Origin: JAABTH01 sp964390725
Lineage (GTDB): Bacteria; Bacillota; Dethiobacteria; DTU022
NCBI GenBank assembly: GCA_964390725.1
Contig: CAYMIW010000010.1
Span: 16,260-80,259 of the forward strand
Length of the DNA stretch: 64,000 nt
Direction: 5' to 3'
Shown here: positions 26,521 to 35,271 of the stretch, in pieces
How the letters are laid out: the number at the start of each line of letters is the position of its first letter
Position numbering within the stretch: the first letter of the stretch is position 1
Translations under genes and position numbers: made by a program
The notes under the pieces: generated by a model
Databases searched by the model: none
What the model saw: the letters and a program-made list of their open reading frames with translations, nothing else
Told to the model about the DNA's origin: nothing

Positions 26521-27207
26521 ATGTCATACCAAATTTATTTAGTTGAAGATGAACCCAATTTAAATCGTCTCCTGACTTCTTACCTGCAAAAGGAAGGGTG
26601 GACAGTTTATCCTTTTCACACCGGTGAAGAGGCACGTCAGGCAATGAATGTAAAACCGCATTTGTGGATTCTCGATATAATGCTGCCTGACAGTAATGGG
26701 TACGAGTTGATTGATGAAATAAAAAATAAAACACCGCAGGTCCCTGTCATCTTTATATCAGCGCGTGATTCTGATCTTGATCGGATTATTGGGCTGGAAA
26801 AGGGCAGTGACGATTACCTGCCTAAACCTTTTTTGCCTCGTGAGCTGATTATTCGTGTAAGTAAACTGCTGGAACGGGTTTATGGAAGCCAGGACGCAGT
26901 CGATAGTGACAAGAACATTTTTGAAGAAGGCTCATACAGAATCAATTCCCGGAAAAGGTCTGTCACAGAGGACGGTACAAGGGTTGATCTGACCTCAAAA
27001 GAATTTGATCTTATACTCCTGTTTGTTGAAAACCCGGGAAGTGCTCTTTCCCGGGAGCAAATCCTAACCCATATCTGGGGGAATGTTTACTACGGCAGTG
27101 ATCGTGTAGTAGATGACCTGGTCAGGCGTCTGCGTAAAAAAATGCCCCACCTGGACATTGAAACAATATATGGCTATGGATACAGGATGGTGTCGGGGGC
27201 ATGCTAA
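26521..27207 (+). CDS. OmpR/PhoB-family response regulator
   Basis: A 228-residue regulator: receiver domain (1-120; acidic pair EDE, phospho-acceptor Asp in LWILDIMLPD, Lys in LPKPF) and a winged-helix output domain (about 130-225; RVDLTSKEFDLILLF, GYGYRM). GGAGG at 26510-26514 directly abuts an ATG at 26515, so the ATG at 26521 with 6-base spacing is the likely start. It overlaps the kinase gene by 7 bases and lies 45 bases after the RND pump, which it probably controls. Confidence 0.92.
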   Translation: MSYQIYLVEDEPNLNRLLTSYLQKEGWTVYPFHTGEEARQAMNVKPHLWILDIMLPDSNGYELIDEIKNKTPQVPVIFISARDSDLDRIIGLEKGSDDYLPKPFLPRELIIRVSKLLERVYGSQDAVDSDKNIFEEGSYRINSRKRSVTEDGTRVDLTSKEFDLILLFVENPGSALSREQILTHIWGNVYYGSDRVVDDLVRRLRKKMPHLDIETIYGYGYRMVSGAC

Positions 27208-28583
27208 AGCATAAACCTCTTTCCATACAAATCTGGCTGATATTCGGGTTTACAATGGTTCTTTCAATTTTTTTAATGCTGCTGGTGCCATGGTTTCTTG
27301 CTTACTTTTTTTCCCCCGGTGCTCATGCTTTTATTGATCAGGCCCAGGAAAACATCCTGGAAGATTATGAACACGAGCAAGTTTCCCTTGAAGAATTACC
27401 TTATGCCGAATCAACTGTTAACAGGTATTTCCCTTCAACTTTATACCATATGGTAATATACCATGATGGAACTGTCGTTACCTCAAACCTCTTTCCGGCC
27501 AACCTTATGGAAGAAATCAAAGAAGAAATATCTATTCTGGAAGAGACCGGTGTCAACCTGGTTAAGGGTAGTGTCGGTGAAGCCAACATATACTATGTCG
27601 CGCGCACGATAAATGACACCGATAACCAGGCCTACCTGGTTACATACATGTGGGATATCTACCAGGATGAAGTATTTCAGGGTATCTTTTACCGTTTGAT
27701 AGGTATGATAGGGCTTATCCTGCTTCTCTGTCTCTTTCCGGCACTATTACTGGCCCGTTACATATCCAAGCCCCTGGTTAAACTGGAAAGCCATGTCAGG
27801 TCAATTGCCGAGAGAGACTGGCATCATTCTATTAAGGTGAACCGGGGTGATGAAATCGGCAGCCTGGCTGTTTCCATTGAAAAAATGCGCCAGAGGCTTA
27901 TTCAGCAAGACCAGGCGCAGCAGTCATTTTTACAGAACATATCTCATGAATTAAAAACCCCGGTGATGGTAATACGCAGTTATACCCAGTCTATATCTGA
28001 CGGAATATTCCCCCAGGGAAATCTGGCCAGCACAGTAAAGGTAATTGACGAAGAATCAGAACGTTTGGAAAGAAGGATTCAGGATCTTCTCTATCTGACT
28101 AAGATTGATTATTTATCGACGCATGAACCGGCAAATAAAAAGACAGAATTGTCTGCTGTGCTGGAGGATGTGGTCAGGAGATTGCGACGTCGCCGCAGCG
28201 AGCTAAACTGGTCAATTACTTTGTCTCCTCATGAAGTGTACGGTTCTGCTGAACAGTGGACTGTGGTGTTTGAGAATTTACTTGATAATCAGATTCGCTA
28301 TGCTGATCAACAGATAGAAGTTGAGCTGGCTGAAGGAAGTAATAAAGATGGAGAAAAAACGGCAGTAATCAGGCTCTGGAACGATGGGCCGCCCATTGAC
28401 GATAAAGTGAAGAGCAGGCTTTTTCAGCAGTTTAGTCGTGGTCCGGGAGGGCAATTTGGGCTCGGGCTGTCAATTGTTCAACGCTTGGTCTGGCTATATA
28501 AAGGTCGTGTATGGGCGGTCAATGAAGGTGGAGGGGCAGCTTTTTACGTGGAAATACCCCTTCATGTTGAGCCCCAGAGCTAA
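27201..28583 (+). CDS. Membrane sensor histidine kinase
   Basis: A 460-residue kinase: two membrane helices (about 10-35 and 160-185) flanking an extracytoplasmic sensor of about 125 residues, a HAMP domain (about 190-240), the HisKA dimerisation domain with FLQNISHELKTPV (phospho-His), and an HATPase_c domain with the N-box ENLLDNQIRYA and G-box FGLGLSIVQRLV. It is translationally coupled to the response regulator. By position it probably senses envelope stress or a substrate of the RND pump. Confidence 0.92.
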   Translation: MLKHKPLSIQIWLIFGFTMVLSIFLMLLVPWFLAYFFSPGAHAFIDQAQENILEDYEHEQVSLEELPYAESTVNRYFPSTLYHMVIYHDGTVVTSNLFPANLMEEIKEEISILEETGVNLVKGSVGEANIYYVARTINDTDNQAYLVTYMWDIYQDEVFQGIFYRLIGMIGLILLLCLFPALLLARYISKPLVKLESHVRSIAERDWHHSIKVNRGDEIGSLAVSIEKMRQRLIQQDQAQQSFLQNISHELKTPVMVIRSYTQSISDGIFPQGNLASTVKVIDEESERLERRIQDLLYLTKIDYLSTHEPANKKTELSAVLEDVVRRLRRRRSELNWSITLSPHEVYGSAEQWTVVFENLLDNQIRYADQQIEVELAEGSNKDGEKTAVIRLWNDGPPIDDKVKSRLFQQFSRGPGGQFGLGLSIVQRLVWLYKGRVWAVNEGGGAAFYVEIPLHVEPQS

Positions 28584-28695
28584 CAGCTAAGGGCTGTCTT
28601 AAAGTGGTCGATCAAAAAATAATCAGGGGATAATTATAATTACACCAGGGTGTGGGTTTTTCTATGTTTTTATATGAAGAACCTGCATTTTTTTA

Positions 28696-28743
28696 TTGAC
28701 CCGCTAAAGAAATGGTATTATAATATAATTAAATAAACGTTTA
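28696..28743 (+). promoter_or_regulatory. Promoter and palindromic operator of the TetR gene
   Basis: TTGACC (28696-28701), 17 bases, TATAAT (28719-28724) is a near-consensus promoter. TAAACGTTTA (28734-28743) is a perfect palindrome at the expected transcription start, suitable for autorepression by the TetR-family product. Confidence 0.65.
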
Positions 28744-28763
28744 GTCAAAAAGGCGGGATCAGC

Positions 28764-29495
28764 TTGCCAAATCGGATTAAAGATGAAGCTAAAGATCGCA
28801 TATTAAGTGCATCAATAACTTTATTCTCTGAAAAGGGCTTTGATGGAACCCGTGTTAATGAAATAGCACAAGAGGCAGAGGTAAATAAGGCGCTTATATA
28901 CTATTACTTTAAAAACAAGGAAGATATACTTGATCATTTAATTGAGAATCTCTTTACCGAGTTAACCGGGCTATCCCTTCAGTTTATTGGCGATAATGTG
29001 GTCAGAATGATTAAAGACAGCGAACTGGACATCAAGGCTGACCGGTTTCATTTCAGTAATAAACAGGCGCTGGGAAAGTTCTTGGAACAGACAGATATAT
29101 ATATTGAAAGACTTATAGATTACGCTATTGAAAGACGGCACATCCTGAGGATTCTCTTACTTGAATCACTAAAGAAACGTAAACACCAGAATGGTTTGTT
29201 CCGCTTCATGGAGATGACATACAACAGCGACTCCAACCCTCTCTATAAAACAATAAAAGAAGCTGACAGTGATTATAATGTTCCGGACAGTACTCCCCTG
29301 GTAAAATTTTTCTTTGGCCTGGTGCCGATCATAAATTTTGCCGCCTATTATGACGACTGGCTTAAAACAGATTTGGAAATTGATGAAAAGAGGCTGCGCG
29401 GCACATTTGCCGGTATATACCGGTTTATGATTAAAGGGTTTGTTTCAGATACTGACATCTTGATCAATGGTATGCTGGATGGCTGCCTTGATTAG
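28764..29495 (+). CDS. TetR/AcrR-family transcriptional regulator
   Basis: A 243-residue regulator. The N-terminal helix-turn-helix covers about 10-60 (ITLFSEKGFDGTRVNEIA, then VNKALIYYYFKNKEDIL), followed by a large helical ligand domain. TTG start with AGGCGGG upstream. It is 240 bases before a radical SAM gene on the same strand and may regulate it as well as itself. The ligand is unknown. No long open frame was seen in 29496-29735, only an AAGGAGG for the next gene. Confidence 0.87.
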   Translation: MPNRIKDEAKDRILSASITLFSEKGFDGTRVNEIAQEAEVNKALIYYYFKNKEDILDHLIENLFTELTGLSLQFIGDNVVRMIKDSELDIKADRFHFSNKQALGKFLEQTDIYIERLIDYAIERRHILRILLLESLKKRKHQNGLFRFMEMTYNSDSNPLYKTIKEADSDYNVPDSTPLVKFFFGLVPIINFAAYYDDWLKTDLEIDEKRLRGTFAGIYRFMIKGFVSDTDILINGMLDGCLD

Positions 29496-29735
29496 CTGTT
29501 CAAGGGTTAAAAGTGCTGAGAAGGGGAACAAAAAAATTTGGGACAATTTAACCGTTTGGTTAATAAGTGAATATTCAGTTATTCCGGTCCATGCTCTTTT
29601 CTTTGTAGTTTAAACTATTGTTGTTTCGGCGAAAGAGGGTGGTTGAATTGTTGGCCGGCGAGCATGTTTGAAAGGTGCTTAATGAATTTGCCCGGGAGGT
29701 ATTTAAAAAGTTGTTGCTTGTAAGGAGGTATTAAA

Positions 29736-31097
29736 ATGTCTTTCGAATCAGTTAAAAAAATTGCAGCCGAGTTTGCCATTGACAGAGTTGTAAACTATGT
29801 TTCTCAAAACCCGGCTCAGAATATAATGACCCTGATGGATTTCGCCGGGCGGGTAGCTAATCAACCTGATCAAAAAGAAAACATCAATAAGCTCAAAGAG
29901 CATTTTAAGCATAATCCGCTTATATTTGAGCAGGCCAGGCGAGTGGTGAAAAACCCCAAAATGCTTAAAAAACTAATGATTAATTGGGTGGCAAACAATG
30001 AACTGGCTGGTAGAAGTATTCGAGAAGAACATGCCAGGAAACTTGGCGTGTCTGTGCCAAGCCTGATCCTGATAGACCCAACATCAGCATGCAACCTGCG
30101 TTGTGAGGGCTGCTGGGCGGGAGAATATAAAAAAACAGACAGCCTGGATCCTGAACTGCTTGACCGTATTTTCCGTGAAGCCAGGGAACTTGGTATATTC
30201 TGGATAGTTTTATCCGGAGGAGAACCTTTTGCTTATAAGCCCCTGCTGGATGTTGTTGCAGATCATCCTGATCTAGTCTTTATGGCTTACACCAACGGGA
30301 CCCTTATTGATGAAAAAACTGCCGACCGCCTTGCCGATCTGGCCAATTTATCTCCAGCCTTTAGTCTCGAGGGTTGGCGCGAACAGACTGATGCGCGACG
30401 CGGGGACGGTGTTTTTGATAAAGTGATGCGATCAATGGACTTACTCAGTGAACGCGGAGTTTTCTTCGGCGTGTCGGTAACAGCCACCAGGGATAATGTT
30501 GACACTCTTTTTAGTGATGATTATATTGACTTTCTGGTTGATAAGGGAGCTGTTTACGAGTGGTGTTTTCATTACATTCCCATTGGCCGTAATCCTAATA
30601 CGAATCTAATGTTAACGCCTGATCAGCGGGCTTGGTTAGCCAACAGGGTTCCTGAACTTCGCCGGGAAAAACCGATCATGATAGCTGATTTTTGGAATGA
30701 TGGTGAAGCTACCCGTGGTTGCATTGCCGGTGGAAGAATGTATTTTCATATCAATGCCCAGGGCGATGTTGAACCTTGTGCCTTTGCCCACTTCGCAGCC
30801 GATAACATAAAAGATAAAAGCTTGAAAGATGTACTCCAGAATCCGCTTTTTAAATCATTTCAAAAACGTCAGCCTTTTAATGATAATCATCTGGCACCAT
30901 GCCCGATCATTGACAATCCCCAGGCCTTGCGTGATATTGTAATTGAGAGTAAGGCCAGGGCTACCCACCAGGGTGCTGCTGAAGTGCTGGAAGGGCCTGT
31001 AGCTGTTCACTTGGATCAGATTTCATTGCAGTGGAAAGAAAAAGCCGATAAAATTAAGGCCGCCAGAGAACAGGCAAAAGAACCTGCACATGCCTGA
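29736..31097 (+). CDS. Radical SAM protein with SPASM-like C terminus
   Basis: A 453-residue enzyme. CNLRCEGC (near residue 119) is the CxxxCxxC site for the SAM-binding [4Fe-4S] cluster, and LSGGEPF is the GGE motif that holds SAM. The C-terminal third has further cysteines in TRGCIAGGR, EPCAFAHF and LAPCP, consistent with an auxiliary-cluster SPASM/twitch domain. An unusual N-terminal helical region of about 110 residues precedes the barrel. AAGGAGG precedes the ATG. SPASM enzymes modify peptides or proteins, but no precursor peptide gene is visible, so the substrate is unknown. Confidence 0.88.
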   Translation: MSFESVKKIAAEFAIDRVVNYVSQNPAQNIMTLMDFAGRVANQPDQKENINKLKEHFKHNPLIFEQARRVVKNPKMLKKLMINWVANNELAGRSIREEHARKLGVSVPSLILIDPTSACNLRCEGCWAGEYKKTDSLDPELLDRIFREARELGIFWIVLSGGEPFAYKPLLDVVADHPDLVFMAYTNGTLIDEKTADRLADLANLSPAFSLEGWREQTDARRGDGVFDKVMRSMDLLSERGVFFGVSVTATRDNVDTLFSDDYIDFLVDKGAVYEWCFHYIPIGRNPNTNLMLTPDQRAWLANRVPELRREKPIMIADFWNDGEATRGCIAGGRMYFHINAQGDVEPCAFAHFAADNIKDKSLKDVLQNPLFKSFQKRQPFNDNHLAPCPIIDNPQALRDIVIESKARATHQGAAEVLEGPVAVHLDQISLQWKEKADKIKAAREQAKEPAHA

Positions 31098-31112
31098 TTT
31101 TGAAAGCTGAAT

Positions 31113-31150
31113 AAAGGAGGCGGATTTGTTATCTGCCTCCTTTTATTATT
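31113..31150 (+). terminator. Terminator of the radical SAM gene
   Basis: A 13-base arm (31113-31125) containing AAAGGAGGC pairs with 31131-31143 with one mismatch. The loop is TTGTT and the stem is followed by TATTATTT. Confidence 0.75.
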
Positions 31151-31353
31151 TCCGTATCCATATTCTAAAAAATTGATTGTTTGGATAACCGGTAAAATAA
31201 GCATACCTCAATGCCTTATTCCGCTGACAAGTTTTATGATGAAATATTTCGCAGTGTCGAAAAGGGGAGAAATTAATTACTAAAATATGTAAAGGTATAA
31301 AAGGGGACATGTCGAATTAAACTATAACCAATAACCGATATGGAGGCATGAGT

Positions 31354-31887
31354 ATGAAAACTGCTTTAATGGCCGGCAGTAGGAAAAAGCGTTTACACTT
31401 ATTAACGACGGCGGTATTTTTTGTTGCAGCAACACTGATTCTTGTTTCGCCTGTTATGGCGGCTCTGCATGGTGATGTCAATAGTGACGGCAGTATTGAT
31501 GTTCAGGATGTAGCCCTGACCATGCGTCACGCCCTGGGCCTTGAAACACTGAACGACCTGCAGGGTTTTCTTGCTGATGTAAATGGTGACGGAATCGTCA
31601 ATGTGCAGGATGTAAGCCAGGTTATGCAGAAATCGCTTGGTTTAATTGACAGTTTTACAGATGCTCCGATTCCGGAAACTGACCTTGTTGATGATTTCAT
31701 TTCGGCCCCTGGACTTTCTCCCGGAACAAAGATGATTGTGGTGACTCTTGCTGTTGAAAACCAGGAGCAATACAGGGTTTTTATCGGTTCAAAAACCCTA
31801 TATTACAGTGAATCAGTTGAAGGTTTCCTGGGCGAAGTTCCGGAAGACGATGCCCTGATTGAAAATGTAATTGTCTACAAAAAGTAG
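31354..31887 (+). CDS. Secreted protein with type I dockerin domain
   Basis: A 177-residue exported protein. Residues 1-35 form a signal peptide (basic start, hydrophobic core, VMAA cleavage region). Two Ca2+-binding F-hand repeats follow directly: HGDVNSDGSIDVQDV and LADVNGDGIVNVQDV, each with a following ALGL/SLGL helix, which is a complete dockerin. The last 65 residues form an unrecognised domain. The ATG at 31348 is only 1 base from GGAGG, so 31354 was chosen. No cohesin or glycoside hydrolase gene lies in the window, so this need not be cellulosomal. Confidence 0.85.
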   Translation: MKTALMAGSRKKRLHLLTTAVFFVAATLILVSPVMAALHGDVNSDGSIDVQDVALTMRHALGLETLNDLQGFLADVNGDGIVNVQDVSQVMQKSLGLIDSFTDAPIPETDLVDDFISAPGLSPGTKMIVVTLAVENQEQYRVFIGSKTLYYSESVEGFLGEVPEDDALIENVIVYKK

Positions 31888-31905
31888 AACAGGAGAACAA
31901 ACGAT

Positions 31906-32607
31906 ATGTTCCAACCTGGTGATCCTGCTGAGGTAATTGAGAGATGCCACGGCTTTAAAGGTGAGTTGCAGCTGCAGCGACGCGGGCGGGAATATGAAAT
32001 TATTTATAACGGAGTCTTTATTATGGCTACCTATAACGGTGCTTCGGAGAAAGCAGCTGTCAGGGATGCTCTGCAAAAGGCGGCTACCTCATGTGCCACT
32101 CCCTTAAAAGTATTGATCGGAGGGCTGGGGGTTGGGTTCAGCCTCAGGGAGGCTCTTGACTATCCGGCGGTTTCGGATGTAACGGTGGTTGAACTGGAGC
32201 CTGCGGTCATAAAATGGAACCACAATGTACTGGCCGAAGTAAATGGTAATGCCCTGGCCGATCCAAGAACCTTAATCCTTAACGATGATTTTCGGAAGGT
32301 TCTTCGGAACAAGGGAGGGCATCATTCCGGTAACCTATCCGGAAAGTTTCATGTAGTTATGGTCGACACTGATAACGGCAGCAGTTGGCTCAGCCTGCCT
32401 GATAATGCTGAGATCTACAGCGAGGATGGCCTTAGCTTGACCCTTAAGCGTCTTTATCCCGGAGGAGCCGCCTGTTTCTGGGCTGCCCGGCGGGAAGAAG
32501 AATTCGAAGAGAGGTTGAAGAAATATTTTCACCGGGTTCAGTTTCGCACTGTGCCGGAGAAGACCGGCCACGACGGCTGTTATTATCTAGCGCAGAAAGC
32601 ACTTTGA
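31906..32607 (+). CDS. Spermidine-synthase-like methyltransferase-fold protein
   Basis: A 233-residue Rossmann-fold protein: LIGGLGVGFSLREAL is the nucleoside-binding loop (compare GGGDG in spermidine synthases), VTVVELEPAVIKW gives the acidic residue at the end of beta 2, and FHVVMVDTDNG corresponds to the DxxD region. It is shorter than SpeE and lacks its N-terminal beta domain. Ribosome site CAGGAGAA. It lies 18 bases after the dockerin gene, in one operon. Whether it transfers aminopropyl or methyl groups cannot be judged. Confidence 0.7.
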   Translation: MFQPGDPAEVIERCHGFKGELQLQRRGREYEIIYNGVFIMATYNGASEKAAVRDALQKAATSCATPLKVLIGGLGVGFSLREALDYPAVSDVTVVELEPAVIKWNHNVLAEVNGNALADPRTLILNDDFRKVLRNKGGHHSGNLSGKFHVVMVDTDNGSSWLSLPDNAEIYSEDGLSLTLKRLYPGGAACFWAARREEEFEERLKKYFHRVQFRTVPEKTGHDGCYYLAQKAL

Positions 32608-32642
32608 CAGGGTTAATTATTCAAAAAAACTGTAATTAATAT

Positions 32643-32690
32643 ACCCGGCGGGTTAGTAACTGTTACTTCTCGCCGGGTTATAATTTTTTT
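32643..32690 (+). terminator. Terminator after the dockerin operon
   Basis: ACCCGGCG (32643-32650) pairs with CGCCGGGT (32671-32678), with inner GTAAC/GTTAC pairing, then a T-run at 32684-32690. The stem reaches the stop codon of the convergent acetyltransferase gene and probably serves both directions. Confidence 0.75.
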
Positions 32691-33172
32691 AGCATTAGAT
32701 AATCTGTTTCCTGCTCCTCAAACACAGTAAAACCAAGTCTTTTATATAAGTTAAAAGCCCGGTTCAGTTTGTCTACACTAAGAGAAATGTTTTTGTAACC
32801 CCTATGCTTAAGTTCATCAAAGAGTGCTGTCATGAGGCCCGTGCCTATGCCCTGTCCGCGGTAAAGTTCATTAACGGCAAAACATAGTTCCGGAGTGTCG
32901 GCATCTATAAAACCATATGCCCCCTTTTCAGCACTCTCAAACTGCCTGGTCCAGGCAGCGCCTGCCTCAAGGCCATTTACTTCGGCAATAAAACCGGCGT
33001 CGGTATCTTTCATCCAATCGTCAAGGTAGATATGTAAATCCGGTTCGTCAACAATGGAAAAGGGAGGCCTTTCCTGACCCTCGGGAATGAACATGGCCTG
33101 GTAAAGCATTTCCCTTAAAAAGGGATAATCTTCTGCTTTTGCTTTCCTGACATTGAATAGTATCTTTTTCAT
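32678..33172 (-). CDS. GNAT family N-acetyltransferase
   Basis: A 164-residue acetyltransferase with the acetyl-CoA loop YRGQGIGTGLMTALF and the C-terminal LNRAFNLYKRLGFTVFEE, both typical of GNAT enzymes. A GGTGA site precedes the ATG. It stands alone between convergent and divergent neighbours; the acceptor is unknown. Confidence 0.85.
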   Translation of the reverse strand: MKKILFNVRKAKAEDYPFLREMLYQAMFIPEGQERPPFSIVDEPDLHIYLDDWMKDTDAGFIAEVNGLEAGAAWTRQFESAEKGAYGFIDADTPELCFAVNELYRGQGIGTGLMTALFDELKHRGYKNISLSVDKLNRAFNLYKRLGFTVFEEQETDYLMLKKL

Positions 33173-33311
33173 TTAGTTCACCTGGTTGGTTAATATGTAG
33201 AATGGTTACTTTTATTATGCACAAGAGCATGTAACCATTTCTTTTAATAGCACACTATAAAAGTATAACTCCGGGAAGTTTACGTCAAGGGAAAATTTTT
33301 TTGAAAAACAC

Positions 33312-33362
33312 TTGACAACAATATAAACACGTTTATAATAATAAGTAGTTTATAGTATAAAC
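33312..33362 (+). promoter_or_regulatory. Promoter with two 7-bp inverted-repeat operators
   Basis: TTGACA (33312-33317), 16 bases, TATAAT (33334-33339). Two palindromes built from the same half-site are present: TATAAAC/GTTTATA at 33322-33337, within the promoter, and GTTTATA/TATAAAC at 33348-33362, just downstream. The half-sites occur in opposite order in the two. The winged-helix regulator in the operon (34071) is the probable ligand. Confidence 0.68.
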
Positions 33363-33385
33363 CAGATTGGTGGGAGGTTTTTGTT

Positions 33386-34066
33386 ATGGAAAACCAGTTC
33401 GACGGGCAGGGAAACGACCTGAAACAGCTTTATGAAGATGTTGCCTACATCAAAAAAGCAGTATCTAAAAAAAGCAACATACTTAATTTCATGGAGATCA
33501 GCCAGGCCCTGCGGTTTGTGGCTCTTATATCGGGCTTACTGATTATTGTAACGGCAACAATTCTGTATTTTCTCATTCAGCAGTATGGTTCTTTTGCAAT
33601 GTTTCCCGATCGGATCAGGTTTTTTTTCTATCTATACCTTGTCCTGGCAGTTGCATTCATTGCCGTGATCAAGTTGCGTAATTTCTTAAATAAAGCCAGG
33701 GAAATAAACAGCCGCATTACTTTAGGCGAACTCTTTGAAGAAGTTTATACAGTCCGGTTCATTGAAATCATAATACCTTTCCTGGTTGTCTTAATCGCAG
33801 TACCTGTGTATTTCAATTCCATGGGGCTGAATCAGCTTATCTTGCCTTTCACAGCCCTGCTTTTCGGGTTACTCTGTTTTGCAATTTCCGGTCTTCTTCA
33901 ACTTAGAATAGCGCTTTTTCTCGCCGGTTGGCTGGTTTTATGCGGGCTGTTCTTTCTATTCGCGGGTCGGGGGACAGACCAGTTGATCCAGCTAATAGTT
34001 AGTTTTGGTTGCGGCCTTTTGATCATGGGATTATCAGGCTATATCGGTTTGCCGAAAAAGGAGTAA
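33386..34066 (+). CDS. Polytopic membrane protein of unknown function
   Basis: A 226-residue protein with a soluble N-terminal stretch (1-45) and about six membrane helices (50-72, 82-104, 132-152, 155-172, 176-195 and 200-218). GGGAGG precedes the ATG. It is the first gene of an operon with a winged-helix regulator and an ABC-2 exporter; the regulator starts 5 bases after it. A role as sensor or accessory of the exporter is plausible but unsupported by any motif. Confidence 0.7.
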   Translation: MENQFDGQGNDLKQLYEDVAYIKKAVSKKSNILNFMEISQALRFVALISGLLIIVTATILYFLIQQYGSFAMFPDRIRFFFYLYLVLAVAFIAVIKLRNFLNKAREINSRITLGELFEEVYTVRFIEIIIPFLVVLIAVPVYFNSMGLNQLILPFTALLFGLLCFAISGLLQLRIALFLAGWLVLCGLFFLFAGRGTDQLIQLIVSFGCGLLIMGLSGYIGLPKKE

Positions 34067-34070
34067 TTAC

Positions 34071-34412
34071 ATGACCGATAAAAAAATGCCCAGACCGGAA
34101 ATAGATAAAATAATCCATGAGCGAAGTCGCCTGCTTGTATTAAGCTACCTTGCAGCAGGGGATGCAGCAGTTGTTTCCTTTACAGAGCTGAAGGATAAGC
34201 TTGAGTTAACTGCCGGCAATCTATCGGTGCAGTTGCGCAATCTGGAGGATGCCGGTTATATAAAAATCAATAAACGTATCGCAGGCCGTAAGCCGGTTAC
34301 CGATATTGCCTTAACTGCTTCCGGTATGAAAGCATTAACCGGTTACCTTGATGAAATGGAGACCCTGATCAACCGGGTTCGGAATGTTAGTGATAAAGGT
34401 GGGAGAGATTGA
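34071..34412 (+). CDS. Winged-helix transcriptional regulator
   Basis: A 113-residue DNA-binding protein: SRLLVLSYLAAGDA starts the domain, FTELKDKLELTAGNLSVQLRNLEDAGY is the helix-turn-helix (written in parts: recognition helix GNLSVQLRNLED), and the IAGRKPVTDIALTASG wing follows, as in the HTH_34/MarR-like group. AAAGGAG ribosome site. It probably represses its own operon through the GTTTATA palindromes at 33322-33362. Confidence 0.83.
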   Translation: MTDKKMPRPEIDKIIHERSRLLVLSYLAAGDAAVVSFTELKDKLELTAGNLSVQLRNLEDAGYIKINKRIAGRKPVTDIALTASGMKALTGYLDEMETLINRVRNVSDKGGRD

Positions 34413-34413
34413 A

Positions 34414-35271
34414 ATGATAGAAGTTAGGAACCTCAGTCACGATTACAGCGGCAAAGGGAATTACGCGGTTAAAAAAATATCCTTTCAGATTGACCGCGGT
34501 GAAATATTTGGTTTTCTCGGGCCCAGTGGGGCAGGCAAGAGCACCGTACAGAATATCATGACTGGCCTGTTAAAGCTGCAGGCAGGTGAAGTAACCTATG
34601 GAAAAGTGCCGATCGGGAATATGAGAAAACAGTTTTTTAATCGTATCGGTGTTTCGTTTGAGCATCCCAATCTTTATGCTAAACTCAGTGGTTATGAAAA
34701 TCTACGCTATTTTGCAGGCCTTTTTGATGTTCCCACCCGTTCTCCCCTGGAACTTCTTGACCTGGTAGGTCTGCGCGAATCAGCTTATAAAAAAGCGGCT
34801 GCTTACTCAAAAGGGATGAAACAGCGCCTGGTGTTTGCCCGGGCCCTGATTAATGATCCCGAAATCCTTTTTCTCGATGAACCAACCGCCAGCCTCGACC
34901 CTGTTACAGCGGCAAATGTTAAGGATATTATTCTGGAGAAAAAGAAAAGGGGGGTAACTATATTTCTGACCACCCATAACATGTATACCGCTGAAGAGAT
35001 CTGCGACCGGGTAGCTTTTCTGAATGACGGTAATATAGTGGCAATGGATACTCCCCGTGATTTGAAACTTCAGTATGGAGAAAAATCGGTTAGGGTTGAA
35101 TACAGGGAAGATAATAAAGTTAAAACTGATCTATTCTTTCTTTCCAGGGACGAAGACCGTTTAGCATTACAAAATTTGGTTGGCCATAAAGAGATCCAGA
35201 CCCTGCATTCCCAGGAAGCAAGCCTTGAGCAGATCTTTATTCGCTTAACCGGAAGGGGGCTGCAGGCGTGA
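34414..35271 (+). CDS. ABC transporter ATP-binding protein
   Basis: A 285-residue ATPase with Walker A GPSGAGKST, signature-equivalent AYSKGMKQRL, Walker B EILFLDEPTASLDP and H-loop TTHNM. The start at ATG 34414 follows GGGAGAG; a longer frame from 34384 would run through the regulator's coding sequence. It overlaps the first permease gene by 4 bases. It powers export with the two permeases downstream; the cargo is unknown. Confidence 0.88.
   Translation: MIEVRNLSHDYSGKGNYAVKKISFQIDRGEIFGFLGPSGAGKSTVQNIMTGLLKLQAGEVTYGKVPIGNMRKQFFNRIGVSFEHPNLYAKLSGYENLRYFAGLFDVPTRSPLELLDLVGLRESAYKKAAAYSKGMKQRLVFARALINDPEILFLDEPTASLDPVTAANVKDIILEKKKRGVTIFLTTHNMYTAEEICDRVAFLNDGNIVAMDTPRDLKLQYGEKSVRVEYREDNKVKTDLFFLSRDEDRLALQNLVGHKEIQTLHSQEASLEQIFIRLTGRGLQA

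Noticed and set aside
28584..28695. Terminator after the histidine kinase gene (ACACC/GGTGT near 28650)
   Set aside because: The stem is only four or five base pairs with a very small loop; too weak to list even though T residues follow.
31354..32607. Dockerin gene as part of a cellulosome cluster
   Set aside because: No cohesin, scaffoldin or glycoside hydrolase gene occurs anywhere in the window.
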